Shown: positions 62,741 to 64,000 of the stretch, in pieces
How positions within the stretch are numbered: position 1 is the first letter of the stretch
Layout of the letters: each line of letters begins with the position of its first letter
NCBI GenBank assembly: GCA_030834965.1
Contig: JAUQWW010000014.1
Span: forward strand, 1 to 64,000
Reading direction: 5' to 3'
Length of the DNA stretch: 64,000 nt
DNA from: Gallionellaceae bacterium
GTDB taxonomy: Bacteria > Pseudomonadota > Gammaproteobacteria > Burkholderiales > Gallionellaceae
The notes under the pieces: model-generated
What the model saw: only the letters and a program-made list of their open reading frames with translations
What the model was told of the DNA's origin: nothing
Databases searched by the model: none
Program-made: the position numbers and the translations under genes

Positions 62741-64000
62741 TTAGTCCTGGACCGGATCGCGAGGCTCCTTGCACCGATCTTCGCTCAGATATTCCGGCAC
62801 CCATTGCTTCAAGGCACGCTTCACTTCGGCGTCACCCAGCGTAGCGTGTGATCCGACCCATGCCAGCAACTCTTCCAGCCAAGCCGCATTCACTTCACGT
62901 GCCTGCGCGATACGCAGCTTCGGATGGGGTGTGGGCAGGGTATGTTCATTGTCGGCGAGCAATTCCTCATACAACTTTTCGCCGGGACGCAGGCCGGAAA
63001 ACTCGATCCGGATATCGTCCTCGGTCAGGCCTGAAAGGCGAATGAGGTCTTTCGCCAGATCCACGATCTTCACCGGCTCACCCATGTCCAGCACAAAAAT
63101 TTCTCCGCCTTTGCCCATCAGGCCCGCCTGCAACACCAGCTGCGCCGCTTCCGGAATGGACATGAAATAGCGCGTGATGTCCGGGTGGGTGACGGTGATC
63201 GGCCCGCCCTTGGCAATCTGCTCGCGGAATTTTGGAATGACGCTGCCGGTGCTGCCCAGCACATTGCCGAAGCGCACCATCACAAAGCGCGTACCCTCAG
63301 GCTGCTGCAAACCCTGGCATACCATTTCGGCCAGGCGCTTGCTCGCACCCATCACATTGGTCGGGTTTACCGCCTTGTCGGTAGAGATCAGTACAAACTT
63401 GCCTACCCCGGCGCGCTGTGCGGCAGCAGCCACCGTCCATGTACCGAGCACATTGTTGCGGATCGCCTGCCAGGCGTTACGCTGCTCCATCAGCGGCACA
63501 TGCTTGTAGGCTGCCGCATGAAATACCACGGCCGGACGATATTGCGCCATCACTTCGTCCAGCCGCGCTGCATCGCGCACATCGCCAATCAGAAATTCAC
63601 ATACAAGATCGGGCCGGGCCGTGCGCAACTCCTGTTCGATGGTATACAGGGCAAATTCGCTTTGCTCGAACAGCATGAGCGTGGCCGGACCAAAATGCGC
63701 AATCTGGCGGCATAATTCGGAACCGATGGACCCTCCAGCACCGGTCACCAGCACCGTCTTGCCGGTAAGTAATGCGTTCAGTCCGGCTGCATCCAGCGTT
63801 ACCGGGTCGCGCCCCAAAAGATCGTCCAGCTCGACCGCGCGAAGTTGTGAGATGGCGACGCGCCCGCTCAGCAGGTCATCGAACGACGGCACGGTCAGCA
63901 CCTTGACTCCAGCCTGGTTGCACAGATCAATCGCCCGTTTGCGCACCTGATGCGAAGCAGACGGCATGGCAATAATGACCTGGGCAACGTTTAACCGCTC
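62741..64000 (-). CDS. FlaA1/WbpM-type nucleotide-sugar dehydratase/epimerase (5' end outside window)
   Basis: The last 419 codons are visible and continue beyond the window. Residues just inside (VAQVIIAMPSAS) belong to the N-terminal Rossmann domain that follows the TM part in WbpM-like proteins. The SDR domain starts TGKTVLVTGAGGSIGSELCR (GxxGxxG), then ISTDKAVNPTNVMGASKRLA with Met in place of the SDR catalytic Tyr (MxxxK), the hallmark of this group. GEPVKIVDLAKDLIRLSGL and LRPGEKLYEELL complete it. It converts UDP-GlcNAc to 4-keto-6-deoxy sugars for O-antigen. Confidence 0.9.
   Translation of the reverse strand, partial: ERLNVAQVIIAMPSASHQVRKRAIDLCNQAGVKVLTVPSFDDLLSGRVAISQLRAVELDDLLGRDPVTLDAAGLNALLTGKTVLVTGAGGSIGSELCRQIAHFGPATLMLFEQSEFALYTIEQELRTARPDLVCEFLIGDVRDAARLDEVMAQYRPAVVFHAAAYKHVPLMEQRNAWQAIRNNVLGTWTVAAAAQRAGVGKFVLISTDKAVNPTNVMGASKRLAEMVCQGLQQPEGTRFVMVRFGNVLGSTGSVIPKFREQIAKGGPITVTHPDITRYFMSIPEAAQLVLQAGLMGKGGEIFVLDMGEPVKIVDLAKDLIRLSGLTEDDIRIEFSGLRPGEKLYEELLADNEHTLPTPHPKLRIAQAREVNAAWLEELLAWVGSHATLGDAEVKRALKQWVPEYLSEDRCKEPRDPVQD

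Overview
The window is a single stretch of high-GC bacterial chromosome with dense gene packing. Gene content and order point to a betaproteobacterium, most likely an autotroph of the Nitrosomonadales/Gallionellaceae type (inference, not proven). The grounds are a Calvin-cycle phosphoribulokinase, an outer-membrane monoheme cytochrome-porin, the kdsD-kdsC-lptCAB-rpoN-hpf-ptsN-hprK-rapZ cluster, the accBC-prmA-zinc-ribbon cluster, and a two-subunit glycine cleavage P-protein behind a tandem glycine riboswitch. I saw no rRNA, tRNA or CRISPR array. Layout: 1-2.1 kb is a small accessory patch. It holds the 3' end of an IS110-type transposase, the beheaded tail of a polymorphic-toxin-like protein with an intact small gene behind it, and a rearranged toxin-antitoxin operon. 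In that operon a nucleotidyltransferase sits where the body of a BrnT toxin should be, leaving a 27-codon brnT stub in front of an intact BrnA-like antitoxin gene. From 2.1 to 7.7 kb there are two envelope proteins and an ABC exporter operon (ATPase, FtsX-type permease, HlyD-type adaptor). From 7.7 to 31.4 kb are housekeeping genes: phosphoribulokinase, leuS (with two low-GC internal patches), lptE-holA-cutA-dsbD, aroQ-accB-accC-prmA, pmbA/darP, the tRNA-dependent aminoacyl-protein transferases aat and bpt, pyrD and a Deg-type protease. From 31.5 to 36.9 kb is an envelope/regulatory island with three PsiF-like secreted proteins, a PEGA lipoprotein and a cytochrome-porin. The cytochrome-porin has a perfect FNR/ANR-type box at class II spacing. 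Two of the psiF genes share a near-identical 29-bp upstream element built on a TTAAG direct repeat. From 36.9 to 46.7 kb come a KefB-type antiporter, Kdo synthesis, the LPS transport genes, sigma-54 and the nitrogen-PTS regulators. From 46.8 to 48.5 kb are a NusG-II/Gx-transporter pair and ubiX. From 48.5 to 54 kb is the glycine cleavage operon, with a thiol peroxidase gene inserted between the two P-protein subunits. From 54 to 57.5 kb are sugar/nucleoside kinases and apaH. From 57.5 kb to the end is the edge of a lipopolysaccharide/O-antigen glycosylation locus. A family of GAGGG-type palindromic repeats (at least seven copies) is scattered between genes. One copy lies inside the second glycine aptamer and another supplies the 3' end and stop codon of pyrD.
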